Shown here in pieces: positions 5,323 to 12,748 of a stretch of 12,748 bases of DNA. The stretch's first letter is position 1; each line of letters opens with the position of its first letter. Source of the DNA: Clostridiales bacterium (GTDB lineage: Bacteria; Bacillota_E; Sulfobacillia; Sulfobacillales; JAIMBI01); NCBI GenBank assembly GCA_027318915.1, contig DAHVOH010000083.1, positions 1 to 12,748 on the forward strand. The letters run 5' to 3'. The notes below the pieces were generated by a model that was given only the letters and a program-made list of their open reading frames with translations, searched no databases and was not told where the DNA came from. A program made the position numbers and the translations under genes.

Positions 5323-6717
5323 CTACGCGCGGCCGGGCTCGGTCTGACTCCAGGGATCCAGGAGCCGCTCCACTTCGTCGGGCGGCAGGATGTTTTCTTC
5401 TAAAACCAATTGACGAACGGTCTTCTTGGTCTCAAAAGAGTGCTTGGCAATTTGCGCGGCGCGGTCGTAGCCGATGACGGGGGCCAGCACCGTGACCATG
5501 GCCAAGCTTTGCTCGACGAGACTCGCGGCACGTTCCCGGTCGGCGTCCAGCCCGCGCAGCAGCTTTTCTTCAAAGTTAACCGCCGAGGCGGCCAACAGCT
5601 CGATCGACTGGAGCAGATTGTGGGTCAGCACCGGCATCATGACGTTCAGCTCGAAGTTGCCGTGCTGGCCCGCCGTGGTGATCGCCACATCGTTCCCAAA
5701 GATCTGGGCGCAGACCATCATCACCGATTCGCAGATGACGGGGTTGACCTTGCCGGGCATGATGCTGGACCCCGGCTGGGTGGCGGGAATGATGAGCTCG
5801 CCGATGCCGCAGCGCGGGCCGGATCCCAGCAGACGGATGTCCTGGGCAATTTTGAAGAAGCTGACGGCCACCGTCTTTAGGGTCCCGCTCATTTCCACGG
5901 CGGCGTCCTTGGCCGCTTGAGCTTCGAAGTGGTTCTCGGCTTCGACGAAGTGCACGCCGGTCAGGGTGGAGAGGCGCTCGGCCATGCGCCGGCCGAATTC
6001 CGGATGCGTATTGATGCCGGTTCCCACGGCGGTGCCCCCGATGGCCAGTTCGCGAAGTCCCTCGGCCGCCTGCCGCACCCGACGCACACCGTGGGCGATC
6101 TGGCTTTCATAGCCGCTGAATTCCTGGCCCAAGCGAATGGGCGTCGCATCTTGAAGATGGGTGCGGCCAATCTTGATGACGTCGTCAAATTGCTGCGCCT
6201 TTGCACCGAGGCCTCGCTCCAAGATCTCGAGGGCGGGAATGAGGCGATGCTCCACCAAATCCAAGGCCGCCACGTGAATGGCCGTAGGAATGGCGTCGTT
6301 GCTGGACTGGCCCATGTTGACGTGATCGTTGGGGTGAACAGCCTTGGAACCTCTGGCTTCACCCAGAATTTCCGCCGCGCGGTTGGCGATGACCTCGTTC
6401 GCATTCATGTTGGTCGACGTACCCGAACCGGTCTGAAAGATGTCGACGACGAACGCGTCGTCCAGCCGACCCTCGGCCACTTCGTCGGCGGCCTGGACAA
6501 TGGCGGCGCCCAGCCGCCGGTCCAGCTGCCCGAGGTCCATGTTCACTTCGGCGGCGGCTCGCTTGATGAGTCCCAGCGCCCGGATGAACGGACGGGAAAA
6601 GCGGATGCCGCTGATGGGAAAGTTGAGCACCGCGCGCTGCGTCTGCGCGCCATAGTACGCTTCTTCGGGCACCTGCATCTCGCCCATGGAGTCTTTTTCG
6701 ATGCGAAAGCCAGCCAT
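5323..6717 (-). CDS. fumC: Class II fumarate hydratase
   Basis: A 464-aa iron-independent fumarase catalysing fumarate/malate interconversion, in the TCA cycle or its reductive branch. Motifs in order: GSGTSTNMNANEVIANRA (97-114), HPNDHVNMGQSSND (128-141), GRTHLQDATP (184-193, with His187 as the catalytic-site histidine region), GTAVGTGINTHPEF, and the superfamily signature GSSIMPGKVNP (316-326) containing the catalytic serine loop. Length and motifs fit FumC rather than aspartase. ATG at 6717 is preceded by GGGAGG (6727-6732 on the plus strand) with 9-nt spacing. The in-frame upstream extension to 6813 is Arg-rich and not family-like. It is divergent from sat and convergent with the selenoprotein-like gene. 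It is probably monocistronic within this window. Confidence 0.97.
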   Translation of the reverse strand: MAGFRIEKDSMGEMQVPEEAYYGAQTQRAVLNFPISGIRFSRPFIRALGLIKRAAAEVNMDLGQLDRRLGAAIVQAADEVAEGRLDDAFVVDIFQTGSGTSTNMNANEVIANRAAEILGEARGSKAVHPNDHVNMGQSSNDAIPTAIHVAALDLVEHRLIPALEILERGLGAKAQQFDDVIKIGRTHLQDATPIRLGQEFSGYESQIAHGVRRVRQAAEGLRELAIGGTAVGTGINTHPEFGRRMAERLSTLTGVHFVEAENHFEAQAAKDAAVEMSGTLKTVAVSFFKIAQDIRLLGSGPRCGIGELIIPATQPGSSIMPGKVNPVICESVMMVCAQIFGNDVAITTAGQHGNFELNVMMPVLTHNLLQSIELLAASAVNFEEKLLRGLDADRERAASLVEQSLAMVTVLAPVIGYDRAAQIAKHSFETKKTVRQLVLEENILPPDEVERLLDPWSQTEPGRA

Positions 6718-6815
6718 ATGTTGTTGCCTCCCACCGGCCCGGTCCTGGAACCGGGTCCAGACAATGCTTCGGGCAAAAAGGACCACCGAGCGGACTGCCC
6801 GTGCCTCTCTCATTC

Positions 6816-6844
6816 ATATCATGCCTTGGCGAGGGAAGCGTCAA
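6816..6844 (-). promoter_or_regulatory. Possible fumC promoter
   Basis: On the minus strand TTGACG (6839-6844) is a good -35. A -10-like CATGAT (15-nt spacing, 6818-6823) or TGATAT (17-nt, 6816-6821) follows. This gives a leader of roughly 90 nt before fumC. The -35 is convincing, the -10 is imperfect. Confidence 0.4.
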
Positions 6845-7046
6845 GGACTTCGCGCCGGCGGGCTGGTCTCCGGCCGGGACCCCGAGCGGTGGGTCCATGG
6901 CGGACCGGCCGTCGGCGCCCGGGGGAGCGCGTGTCCGCCCAGGCCCGGCCATGGCGGGACTCAGGCCGGCGGGCGTCCGCGCGCCGATTGCCGATGGTCG
7001 TGGGGCCGCCATCTCGTCCGGAGAATCGTCCGCCGACCACTACCCG
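6845..7046. other. Gene-free GC-rich spacer between fumC and sat promoters
   Basis: No convincing gene, RNA or terminator was seen here. Translations in all frames are low-complexity. It separates the fumC promoter from the A+T-rich sat promoter island. Confidence 0.5.
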
Positions 7047-7050
7047 TATG

Positions 7051-7107
7051 GGTAAACAATAGGCGAGGATGAAGGAAAGCCGCCCAATAGCTATTGACAT
7101 GGTAAAC
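7051..7107. promoter_or_regulatory. Candidate operator region upstream of sat
   Basis: A small A+T-rich island in an otherwise GC-rich region. CAATAGCTATTG (7085-7096) is a perfect 12-bp palindrome whose right end overlaps the sat -35. An extra CAATAG lies at 7057-7062, and GGTAAAC occurs at 7051-7057 and again at 7101-7107, 50 bp apart and so on nearly the same face of the helix. This pattern suggests cooperative binding of a regulator of the sulfur operon. The regulator cannot be named. Confidence 0.45.
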
Positions 7108-7123
7108 TTGTTGGCACTATCGT
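7094..7123 (+). promoter_or_regulatory. Sigma-A-type promoter for sat-aprBA-qmoAB
   Basis: A perfect -35 TTGACA (7094-7099) and a -10-like TATCGT (7118-7123, four of six consensus bases) are separated by 18 nt. The predicted start near 7130 gives an approximately 80-nt leader before sat. Confidence 0.6.
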
Positions 7124-7210
7124 GGCCGTGTACGGAAACGGATGCCGGTATGGTGTCGTGGACTGGTGAAACTGGCTGCCCGCACGCAGGGCGGCGGGGG
7201 ATGGACCCAT

Positions 7211-8380
7211 ATGCCCTTGGTGAGACCGCACGGACCCGAGCGGCGCCTGTTGCCGCGGCTGGTGGAGAGTGGGGCGCGAACGGATCGCCGCGCCTATGCC
7301 GAGACCCTGCCGAGAATTACCATGAGTTCTCTGGAGTCGGCCGATCTGCTGATGATGGGCACGGGGGCATTCACGCCCTTGTCCGGATTTATGCGCCGCG
7401 ACGACTGGGAACGGGTGTTGGCGGAGATGTCCACGGCGGATGGGGTGTTTTGGCCGATTCCCATCACGCTGTCGGTCGACCCAGTGGAGGCGGCCGGTAT
7501 GAGGCCGGGAACGGACCGGGCCCTGGTGGACGAAGAATCCCGCGATCTGCTGGGCATTCTCACGGTTGAGGAAACCTATACGATTGATCGGCGCCGGGAA
7601 TGCGAAAAGGTGTTTCACACGACGGACGAGGCCCACCCCGGCGTTGCTCGTGTCATGGCCGCTTCCGCGACCAAGGTTGCCGGATCGGTTGAGGTGCTGA
7701 GCGAGGGGGCGTGCCGGGCCCAATACCCCGGTCTGTGTCTGCGCCCGGACGAAACCCGGGCAGAATTCGCCGCCCGCGGCTGGGAGCGGGTGGCGGCCTT
7801 CCAGACACGCAATCCCATGCACCGGTCCCACGAATACCTCGCCAAACTGGCGCTTGAAGTGTCGGACGGGCTTTTCATCCATCAGGTCCTGGGCCGCCTG
7901 AAGCCCGGCGACATTCCCGCCCCGGTGCGGGTGGCGGCCATTGCCGCGGTGGTGGAGCATTACTTCGTGCCCGGCACGGTGGTGGTGGGCGGCTATCCCC
8001 TGGACATGCGCTACGCCGGGCCCCGGGAGGCGCTTTTGCACGCCGTCTTTCGCCAGAATTTCGGATGCAGCCACCTCATCATCGGTCGCGATCACGCCGG
8101 CGTGGGCAGCTACTACGGTCCCTTCGACGCCCAGAAGATCTTTCGGGAAATTCCGGCCGACGCTCTGGAGATTCAGCCGCTCCGGGTGGGCGAAACGTTC
8201 TACTGTCAAGTGTGCGATGGGATGGCGACCACGCGCACCTGCCCGCATGGCGCCGCAGAGCGGATCACCATCAGCGGCACGCGGCTGCGCGAGATGCTGC
8301 GGCGGGACGAGGCGGTCCCCGAGCATTTCAGCCGTCCGGAGGTGCTGGCCCTGCTCCGCGAGTACTATCGCCAGACGTAG
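7211..8380 (+). CDS. sat: Sulfate adenylyltransferase (dissimilatory-type ATP sulfurylase)
   Basis: A 389-aa homo-oligomeric enzyme interconverting sulfate plus ATP and APS plus pyrophosphate. QTRNPMHRSHEYL (198-210) is the nucleotide-binding QxRNPxHxxHE motif, GRDHAGVGSYYG (292-303) is the second conserved ATP-binding motif, and the C-terminal ISGTRLREML is also typical. Cys332, Cys335, Cys344 and the adjacent His346 form the CxxC-x8-CPH arrangement associated with zinc binding in several prokaryotic Sat proteins. It lacks an APS-kinase domain. ATG 7211 is preferred: it begins at family length with a G-rich site (GGCGGGGGA, 7193-7201) in front. The in-frame ATG at 7142 would add a non-conserved Gly-rich segment. 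It is the first gene of the sulfur operon, 121 nt before aprB. Confidence 0.96.
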   Translation: MPLVRPHGPERRLLPRLVESGARTDRRAYAETLPRITMSSLESADLLMMGTGAFTPLSGFMRRDDWERVLAEMSTADGVFWPIPITLSVDPVEAAGMRPGTDRALVDEESRDLLGILTVEETYTIDRRRECEKVFHTTDEAHPGVARVMAASATKVAGSVEVLSEGACRAQYPGLCLRPDETRAEFAARGWERVAAFQTRNPMHRSHEYLAKLALEVSDGLFIHQVLGRLKPGDIPAPVRVAAIAAVVEHYFVPGTVVVGGYPLDMRYAGPREALLHAVFRQNFGCSHLIIGRDHAGVGSYYGPFDAQKIFREIPADALEIQPLRVGETFYCQVCDGMATTRTCPHGAAERITISGTRLREMLRRDEAVPEHFSRPEVLALLREYYRQT

Positions 8381-8390
8381 GCGAGGGAGC

Positions 8391-8407
8391 GCGGGCCAAG
8401 GGCCCGC
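8391..8407 (+). repeat. Hairpin in the sat-aprB spacer
   Basis: GCGGGCC (8391-8397) and GGCCCGC (8401-8407) form a perfect 7-bp stem with an AAG loop, 10 nt after the sat stop. No T-run follows. It may be an mRNA processing or stability element, or a partial terminator that sets the ratio of sat to apr transcripts. Confidence 0.4.
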
Positions 8408-8501
8408 CGGCGCATCGGGGTCCACTGGCTTCGCGGGCGTGCCATCGGTCGACGGCTTCCGTGGGGAATAGTCGCGTTCGGAAAGAGGAGGCGAAACGTA
8501 C

Positions 8502-8951
8502 GTGCCGACCTATGTGAACCCGGACAAGTGCGACGGCTGCAAGGCGCTGGACCAGCCGGCGTGCCAGTACATCTGTCCCAACGACCTCATGATTTTGGAC
8601 AAGCTGATGGGCAAGTCGTACAACCAAGAGCCCGACATGTGCTGGGAGTGCTATTCCTGCGTGAAAACCTGCCCCCAGTCGGCCATCGCCATGCGCGGAT
8701 ACTCGGACGTGGTGCCCATGGGCGCCGCCCTCACGCCGCTCAGAGGCACCGACGCCATCATGTGGACGGTCAAGTACCGCGACGGTCGGATCAAGCGCTT
8801 TAAATTCCCCATCCGCACCAGTCCGTGGGGGTCCATCGAGCCTCACGCAGGCATGGAGGCGGCCAATGCGGGTGCGCTTTCGGACTCTCACCTCTGTGGC
8901 GAAGACGAGTGGCTTGGCGTGCCGGAGCTTCCGGTTCCCGAGCGGGCGTAG
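8502..8951 (+). CDS. aprB: Adenylylsulfate (APS) reductase beta subunit
   Basis: A 149-aa electron-transfer subunit that passes electrons between the Qmo complex and the FAD of AprA, in the cytoplasm. Eight cysteines bind two [4Fe-4S] clusters: C10, C13, C21 and C25 around CDGC and ACQYICP, and C47, C50, C53 and C57 in CWECYSCVKTCP. The rest (ALTPLRGTDAIMWTVKYRDG and FKFPIRTSPWGS) is the AprB-specific beta-sheet and C-terminal tail that wraps around AprA, which separates it from generic ferredoxins. The GTG start at 8502 has a strong AGAGGAGG (8484-8491). aprA follows after 20 nt, so the two subunits are co-translated. Confidence 0.96.
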   Translation: MPTYVNPDKCDGCKALDQPACQYICPNDLMILDKLMGKSYNQEPDMCWECYSCVKTCPQSAIAMRGYSDVVPMGAALTPLRGTDAIMWTVKYRDGRIKRFKFPIRTSPWGSIEPHAGMEAANAGALSDSHLCGEDEWLGVPELPVPERA

Positions 8952-8971
8952 CAGAAAGAAGGCGGGGTTGG

Positions 8972-10837
8972 ATGAAGGATCCCGAAATTGTCGAGGTGGA
9001 CGCCGATCTTCTGATTATCGGCGGCGGGATGGCAGGTTGCGGGGCGGCGTTTGAAGCCGCGTACTGGGCCAAGGACCGGAATCTGCGGGTGGTCATCGTG
9101 GAAAAGGCGGCCATCGAGCGGAGCGGGGCCGTCGCCATGGGGTTGTCGGCCATTAACTGCTACATGGGGATGAAGAACGGCGAGAATCAACCGGAGGACT
9201 TCGTCCGCTACGTCCGCAATGACCTGATGGGACTGTCCCGCGAGGACCTCGTCTATGACATCGCCCGGCATGTGGACTCCAGCGTCCACATGTTCGAAAA
9301 GTGGGGCCTGCCGTTCTTCAAGACCGAGGACGGCCGCTATAAGCGCGAGGGCCGCTGGCAGGTGATGATTCATGGCGAATCCTACAAGCCCATCGTGGCG
9401 GAGGCGGCCCGCCGAGCCATCGGAGCCGAGAATGTGTACGAACGGATCTTTGTGTCGCACCTGCTCATGGACCGGGAGAAGAACCGGGTGGCCGGCGCCA
9501 TGGGCTTCAGCGTCCGCGACCACAAGGTGTATGTCTTCCGGGCCCAGGCCGTCGTGGTGGCCGCCGGCGGCGCCACCATGGTGTTTCGGCCCCATGCGGT
9601 GGGGGAGGGGCTGGGCCGCATCTGGTACGCGCCCTGGAACACGGGCTCGGCCTACAGCCTCATGATTCGAGCCGGAGCCAAGATGACCCAGATGGAGCAC
9701 CGGCTGGTGGCCACGCGCTTCAAGGATGGATATGGGCCGGTGGGCATGTGGTTTCTGCTGTTCCGGGGTCGGGTCAAGAACGCGTACGGCGAGAACTATG
9801 AAGAGACCCAGGCGGGGGCCCTGCAGGACTTCCTACCCTATGGCGCGGCACGGCCCATTCCCACGCCGCTGCGCAACCACCAAATGCTGCTGGACCGGCG
9901 GGCCGGGCGCGGACCCCATTACATGCGCACGGACGAGGCGTTGGGCGCCCTGACCGAAGGGTTGGACCCCAAGCGCGTGCGTGAAATCGAAAGCGACGGC
10001 TGGGAAGATTTTTTGGATATGACCATGTCGCAGGCGCTGCTCTGGGCGTCCCTCAACATCGACCCGGCCAAAGAGCCCTCCGAGCTCATCATGACCGAGC
10101 CGTATCTGATGGGATCCCACGCGTCCGGCACCGGGGCGTGGGTGAGTGGCCCACCCGACGTCTCTCCGCCTGAGTACCATTGGGGCTACAACCGCATGAC
10201 CACGGTGGACGGGTTGTTCGCGGCCGGAGACGGCGCCGGCGCGTCGGCGCACAAGTTCTCGTCCGGCTCCTATACGGAGGGCAGACTGGCCGGCAAAGCG
10301 GCCGTCGCCTTCATCATGGATGCGGGCGAACGGCCCAGGGTCAGCGCGGACGAGGTGCAGGCGTTGACGGCGGAGCTGTTCGAGCCCTATCGAGTCTTTG
10401 AGACGCACGCCGGGGCTTCGACCAAGTCGGACATCAATCCGCATTACCTGTACCCGAAGCAGGCGCTGTTGCGTCTGCAGAAGCTGATGGATGAATACGC
10501 CGCCGGGGTCGGCTCCCAGTACATGACCAACGAGCCGCTGCTGCTGCGGGGGTTGGAACTGATGGGGTTCTTCCGCGACGATTTGGCCAACCTGACGGCC
10601 CGCGACCTGCACGAACTGCTCCGGTGCTGGGAGTTGCGCGACCGGATCTGGTGCGCCGAGGTGCACATGCGTCACCTGCTGCATCGCAAGGAAACCCGCT
10701 GGCCCGGTTACTACTACCGCGGCGACTACCCTGAGCTCGACGACGAGCACTGGAAGGTCTTCGTGAACTCCCGATATGACCCCGCCACGGGCCAATGGGA
10801 GATGTCCACCGAGCCATACATTCCCGTGGTGTCTTAG
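8972..10837 (+). CDS. aprA: Adenylylsulfate (APS) reductase alpha subunit
   Basis: A 621-aa FAD flavoenzyme of the fumarate-reductase superfamily, catalysing reversible reduction of APS to sulfite and AMP. LLIIGGGMAGCGAAFEA (13-29) is the FAD-binding Rossmann motif, and ERSGAVAMGLSAINCYMG follows as in other AprA. RLVATRFKDGYGPVGMWFLLF contains the conserved substrate-binding arginine region. TTVDGLFAAGDGAGASAHKFSSGS carries the conserved active-site histidine loop near the C-terminal FAD-binding site. The end (WPGYYYRGDYPELDD) is also typical. ATG 8972 is chosen because it starts just before the Rossmann strand and follows an AGAAAGAAGGCGGGG site. The in-frame extension to 8825 lies within aprB. 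The 21-nt gap to qmoA supports one transcript. Confidence 0.97.
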   Translation: MKDPEIVEVDADLLIIGGGMAGCGAAFEAAYWAKDRNLRVVIVEKAAIERSGAVAMGLSAINCYMGMKNGENQPEDFVRYVRNDLMGLSREDLVYDIARHVDSSVHMFEKWGLPFFKTEDGRYKREGRWQVMIHGESYKPIVAEAARRAIGAENVYERIFVSHLLMDREKNRVAGAMGFSVRDHKVYVFRAQAVVVAAGGATMVFRPHAVGEGLGRIWYAPWNTGSAYSLMIRAGAKMTQMEHRLVATRFKDGYGPVGMWFLLFRGRVKNAYGENYEETQAGALQDFLPYGAARPIPTPLRNHQMLLDRRAGRGPHYMRTDEALGALTEGLDPKRVREIESDGWEDFLDMTMSQALLWASLNIDPAKEPSELIMTEPYLMGSHASGTGAWVSGPPDVSPPEYHWGYNRMTTVDGLFAAGDGAGASAHKFSSGSYTEGRLAGKAAVAFIMDAGERPRVSADEVQALTAELFEPYRVFETHAGASTKSDINPHYLYPKQALLRLQKLMDEYAAGVGSQYMTNEPLLLRGLELMGFFRDDLANLTARDLHELLRCWELRDRIWCAEVHMRHLLHRKETRWPGYYYRGDYPELDDEHWKVFVNSRYDPATGQWEMSTEPYIPVVS

Positions 10838-10858
10838 GGCGGAGGGAGACGAGAAACC

Positions 10859-12154
10859 ATGGCGGCAGCCGAGACGGCGGGGAGGGGTCCCTTGGAGACG
10901 CTGGGAAGCGTATTGGTGGTCGGAGGCGGCATCACAGGCATCACCGCCGCCCTGGAGGCCGCGGAGTCGGGGGCGGACGTCTACTTGGTGGAAAAGACGC
11001 CCTGGCTGGGCGGCCGGGTGGCCCAGCTGGCCAAGTACTTCCCGAAACTGTGCCCGCCCACCTGCGGGATTGAGATCAACCTGCGCCGACTGCGGGACAA
11101 TCCTCGGGTGCGGGTGATGACCCTGGCCGAGGTCAGCGAAATTCGCGGCGAGGCCGGACGCTTCTCTGTTGACGTGCGCCTGGCGCCGCGCTTCGTCAAC
11201 GACCGATGCACGGCTTGCGGGCTGTGTACGGAGGTGTGCCCGGTGGATCGTCCGGACGCCTTCAACTACGGGATGTCCACCACCCGGGCCATCTATCTCG
11301 GCCACACCATGGCCTATCCGGTCAAGTACGCCATCGACCCGGACACCTGCCGGTTCGAGGAATGCGGGGCGTGCGTGGAGGTCTGCCCCTATGGCGCCAT
11401 CGATCTGGCGCAGGGCGAGGACACGGTGACGTTGGACGTAGGCGCCATCATCATGGCCACGGGGTGGGATCCCTATGACGCCCGGGCCATCACCAACTTG
11501 GCCTACGGCCACTACCCGGACGTCATCACGAACGTCATGTTCGAACGGATGGCGGCCCTGAACGGCCCTACGGGCGGCGTATTGAAGCGGATGTCCGACG
11601 GTCGGGATGTGCGGCGGGTGGCGTTCATTCAATGCGCGGGCTCGCGCGACCGGTTGCACCTGGAGTATTGCTCCGCCGTGTGCTGCCTCGGCTCGCTCAA
11701 GGAGGCGACCTACCTGCTGGATGCCGTGCCAGATGCGCAGGCGTACATGTTCTACATTGACCTGCGCACGCCGGGAACCTATGAAACCTTCGCCGCGGAC
11801 GTGCTGGCACGACCGGGCATGCATGCCGTCAAGGGCAAAGTGGCCGACATTCTCTGGGACCCGGAGGCGGGCGATTTGGTGGTGGTGGCGGACGACATGC
11901 TGGCGGGGCACATGACGCGTGTGCCCGTCGACTTGGTGGTGCTGGCCACCGGCATGATGCCGAGTTTGGCCCACGGGACCCCCGAGTCGCCGATTCAGGT
12001 GGATCCGGACGCGTTTGTCCAAGAGATGCCGGGATCGGGGATTTTTGCCGCCGGCTGTGCGCGGGCGCCGATGGACGTCGCGATGGCGGCGGAGGATGGA
12101 ACAGCCGCCGCCATGATGGCGCTCAGAACGCTGGCACAGGTCGTCGCTCGCTGA
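10859..12154 (+). CDS. qmoA: QmoA, HdrA-like flavoprotein of the quinone-interacting oxidoreductase complex
   Basis: A 431-aa subunit of the membrane-associated Qmo complex, which exchanges electrons between menaquinone and AprBA. VLVVGGGITGITAALEA (18-34) is the FAD-binding motif, and CPPTC (C65, C69) is the HdrA-type cysteine pair. Two ferredoxin-type sets follow: C117, C120, C123, C127 (CTACGLCTEVCP) and C164, C169, C172, C176 (CRFEECGACVEVCP). FIQCAGSRD (C259) and YCSAVCC (C271, C275, C276) are HdrA-family motifs, and GIFAAGCARAPMDVA is the C-terminal FAD motif. ATG 10859 is preceded by GGCGGAGGGAGACGAG. Its position directly after aprBA and before a second HdrA-like gene supports QmoA over methanogen-type HdrA or heterodisulfide reductase functions. 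Confidence 0.92.
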   Translation: MAAAETAGRGPLETLGSVLVVGGGITGITAALEAAESGADVYLVEKTPWLGGRVAQLAKYFPKLCPPTCGIEINLRRLRDNPRVRVMTLAEVSEIRGEAGRFSVDVRLAPRFVNDRCTACGLCTEVCPVDRPDAFNYGMSTTRAIYLGHTMAYPVKYAIDPDTCRFEECGACVEVCPYGAIDLAQGEDTVTLDVGAIIMATGWDPYDARAITNLAYGHYPDVITNVMFERMAALNGPTGGVLKRMSDGRDVRRVAFIQCAGSRDRLHLEYCSAVCCLGSLKEATYLLDAVPDAQAYMFYIDLRTPGTYETFAADVLARPGMHAVKGKVADILWDPEAGDLVVVADDMLAGHMTRVPVDLVVLATGMMPSLAHGTPESPIQVDPDAFVQEMPGSGIFAAGCARAPMDVAMAAEDGTAAAMMALRTLAQVVAR

Positions 12155-12194
12155 TTGGACGCGGCTGGAGGATGTTCCGGGGCGGCAGCCTCGG

Positions 12195-12216
12195 GTGCGC
12201 CGTGGACGAGGCGCAC
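12195..12216 (+). repeat. Hairpin in the qmoA-qmoB spacer
   Basis: GTGCGCC (12195-12201) pairs perfectly with GGCGCAC (12210-12216) around an 8-nt loop, in the 105-nt gap between qmoA and qmoB. No T-run follows. Its role in the mRNA is unknown. Confidence 0.4.
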
Positions 12217-12259
12217 AGCATCGGGCGCCGGCGGGCATCGGAAGGAATGGAGGAGAGCG

Positions 12260-12748
12260 ATGGCAACGGACAGCGGGGCGCAGTCCGCCGGTCGGCGGCT
12301 CGGCGTGTATGTGTGCCGCGGATGCACCATTGGCGACAACCTCGACGTCGAGCGCCTCCTGGACGCCGTGCGGGCGGAGGCGACGGACGACGTGGAGGAG
12401 TTGGCGTCGGGCGAGGCCTTTTGCCTGGAGGACGCCGAGCGCATCGCGGAGGCCGTGCGGGCCGGACGCATCGATGGCGTGGTGGTGGCGGCGTGCTCCC
12501 CCCGCGTCAATCGGGCGGTGTTGCGGTGGCAGGACGCCGCCGGGCGCGACATTCCCGTGCAGCGCGTGAACCTGCGGGAGCAGGTCGCCTGGAGCCAGCC
12601 CGCGCAAGCACCCGGGACGCAGGAGCTGGCCGAGGATCTGCTGCGGATGGGCATCGCCGCGGCCCGTCAAGTCAGGCCGCCCACACCCCATCGGGACCAC
12701 GGCGAGGCGACGGTGCTGGTGGTGGGGGGCGGACCGGCCGGTCTGGCC
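12260..12748 (+). CDS. qmoB: QmoB, HdrA-like flavoprotein, N-terminal part (3' truncated by window)
   Basis: The frame is open for 163 codons to the window edge. The N-terminal domain has GVYVCRGCTIG (C19, C22), Cys55, VVVAACSPRVN (Cys79) and VNLREQVAWSQP. This is the extra cysteine-bearing domain found at the start of QmoB and some HdrA proteins. It is followed by LAEDLLRMGIAAARQV and then the FAD-binding motif VLVVGGGPAGLA (152-163) at the very end. QmoA in this window lacks this N-terminal domain, which separates the two. ATG 12260 follows AATGGAGGAGAGCG. QmoB normally also carries ferredoxin and MvhD-like parts, which would lie outside. qmoC or hdrBC would be expected next. Confidence 0.88.
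   Translation, partial: MATDSGAQSAGRRLGVYVCRGCTIGDNLDVERLLDAVRAEATDDVEELASGEAFCLEDAERIAEAVRAGRIDGVVVAACSPRVNRAVLRWQDAAGRDIPVQRVNLREQVAWSQPAQAPGTQELAEDLLRMGIAAARQVRPPTPHRDHGEATVLVVGGGPAGLA

Noticed and set aside
5917..7062. 381-codon open frame on the plus strand opposite fumC
   Set aside because: It is antisense to fumC and its promoter region, with no family features.
7091..8425. 444-codon open frame on the minus strand opposite sat
   Set aside because: It mirrors sat and has a low-complexity composition without recognisable domains.
9833..12700. 955-codon open frame on the minus strand across aprA, qmoA and qmoB
   Set aside because: Its translation is His/Arg/Gly-rich with no motif, and it lies antisense to three clear genes. 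It is an effect of GC-rich codon use in the real frame.
1..12748. CRISPR arrays, insertion sequences, transposase genes, tRNA or rRNA genes
   Set aside because: No regularly spaced repeats, terminal inverted repeats flanking a transposase, tRNA T-arm signatures or rRNA-like segments were seen.

Overview
This is a G+C-rich bacterial window. The presence of an intact sat-aprB-aprA-qmoA-qmoB block (ATP sulfurylase, both APS reductase subunits, and the Qmo electron-transfer subunits) points to an anaerobe or facultative anaerobe with dissimilatory sulfur metabolism. The IspH sequence begins with the GYCYGVV motif common in Bacillota, and strong purine-rich ribosome binding sites (such as GGAGGAGG and AGAGGAGG) precede most genes. 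I therefore lean towards a high-GC Bacillota (Firmicutes) lineage, but the sequence alone does not settle the phylum, nor whether the Apr/Qmo pathway runs towards sulfate reduction or sulfite oxidation.

Layout. 1-456: C-terminal end of a sugar-type ABC transporter ATPase, overlapped by an Fe-S uracil-DNA glycosylase gene (416-1093). 1166-2396: ispH, translationally overlapped by a small VOC-fold protein, then a strong hairpin at 2411-2433. 2434-2970: a gene-free stretch rich in hairpins. 2971-3723: a cupin gene and an antibiotic-biosynthesis-monooxygenase-like gene. 3787-4107 (minus): an HxlR-type regulator, head to head with a gene on the plus strand (4076-4960) that an ordinary gene caller would cut into two pieces. 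4961-5322: no recognisable gene. 5323-6717 (minus): fumC. 6718-7210: divergent promoter region between fumC and sat. 7211 to the end: sat, aprB, aprA, qmoA and the first 163 codons of qmoB, all on the plus strand.

The most notable item is the gene at 4076-4960. Its first part resembles the GrdB-like (glycine/sarcosine/betaine reductase selenoprotein B) family. It reads into an in-frame UGA at 4703-4705, and the same frame continues with family-like sequence to a TAG at 4958-4960. The UGA lies in a U-P-L-C redox-type motif. A hairpin with a G-starting loop sits about 18 nt downstream, as expected for a bacterial SECIS. I interpret it as a selenoprotein rather than a pseudogene.

How the genes fit together. 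Sat activates sulfate to APS, and AprBA interconverts APS and sulfite plus AMP. QmoAB (with QmoC or HdrBC expected beyond the window) links AprBA to the membrane quinone pool. The sat promoter lies in a small A+T-rich island with a perfect 12-bp palindrome overlapping the -35, plus repeated GGTAAAC and CAATAG words, suggesting a dedicated regulator. The HxlR/selenoprotein pair looks like a separate redox-responsive module. The remaining genes are housekeeping (ispH, fumC, DNA repair) or small proteins of unknown substrate.
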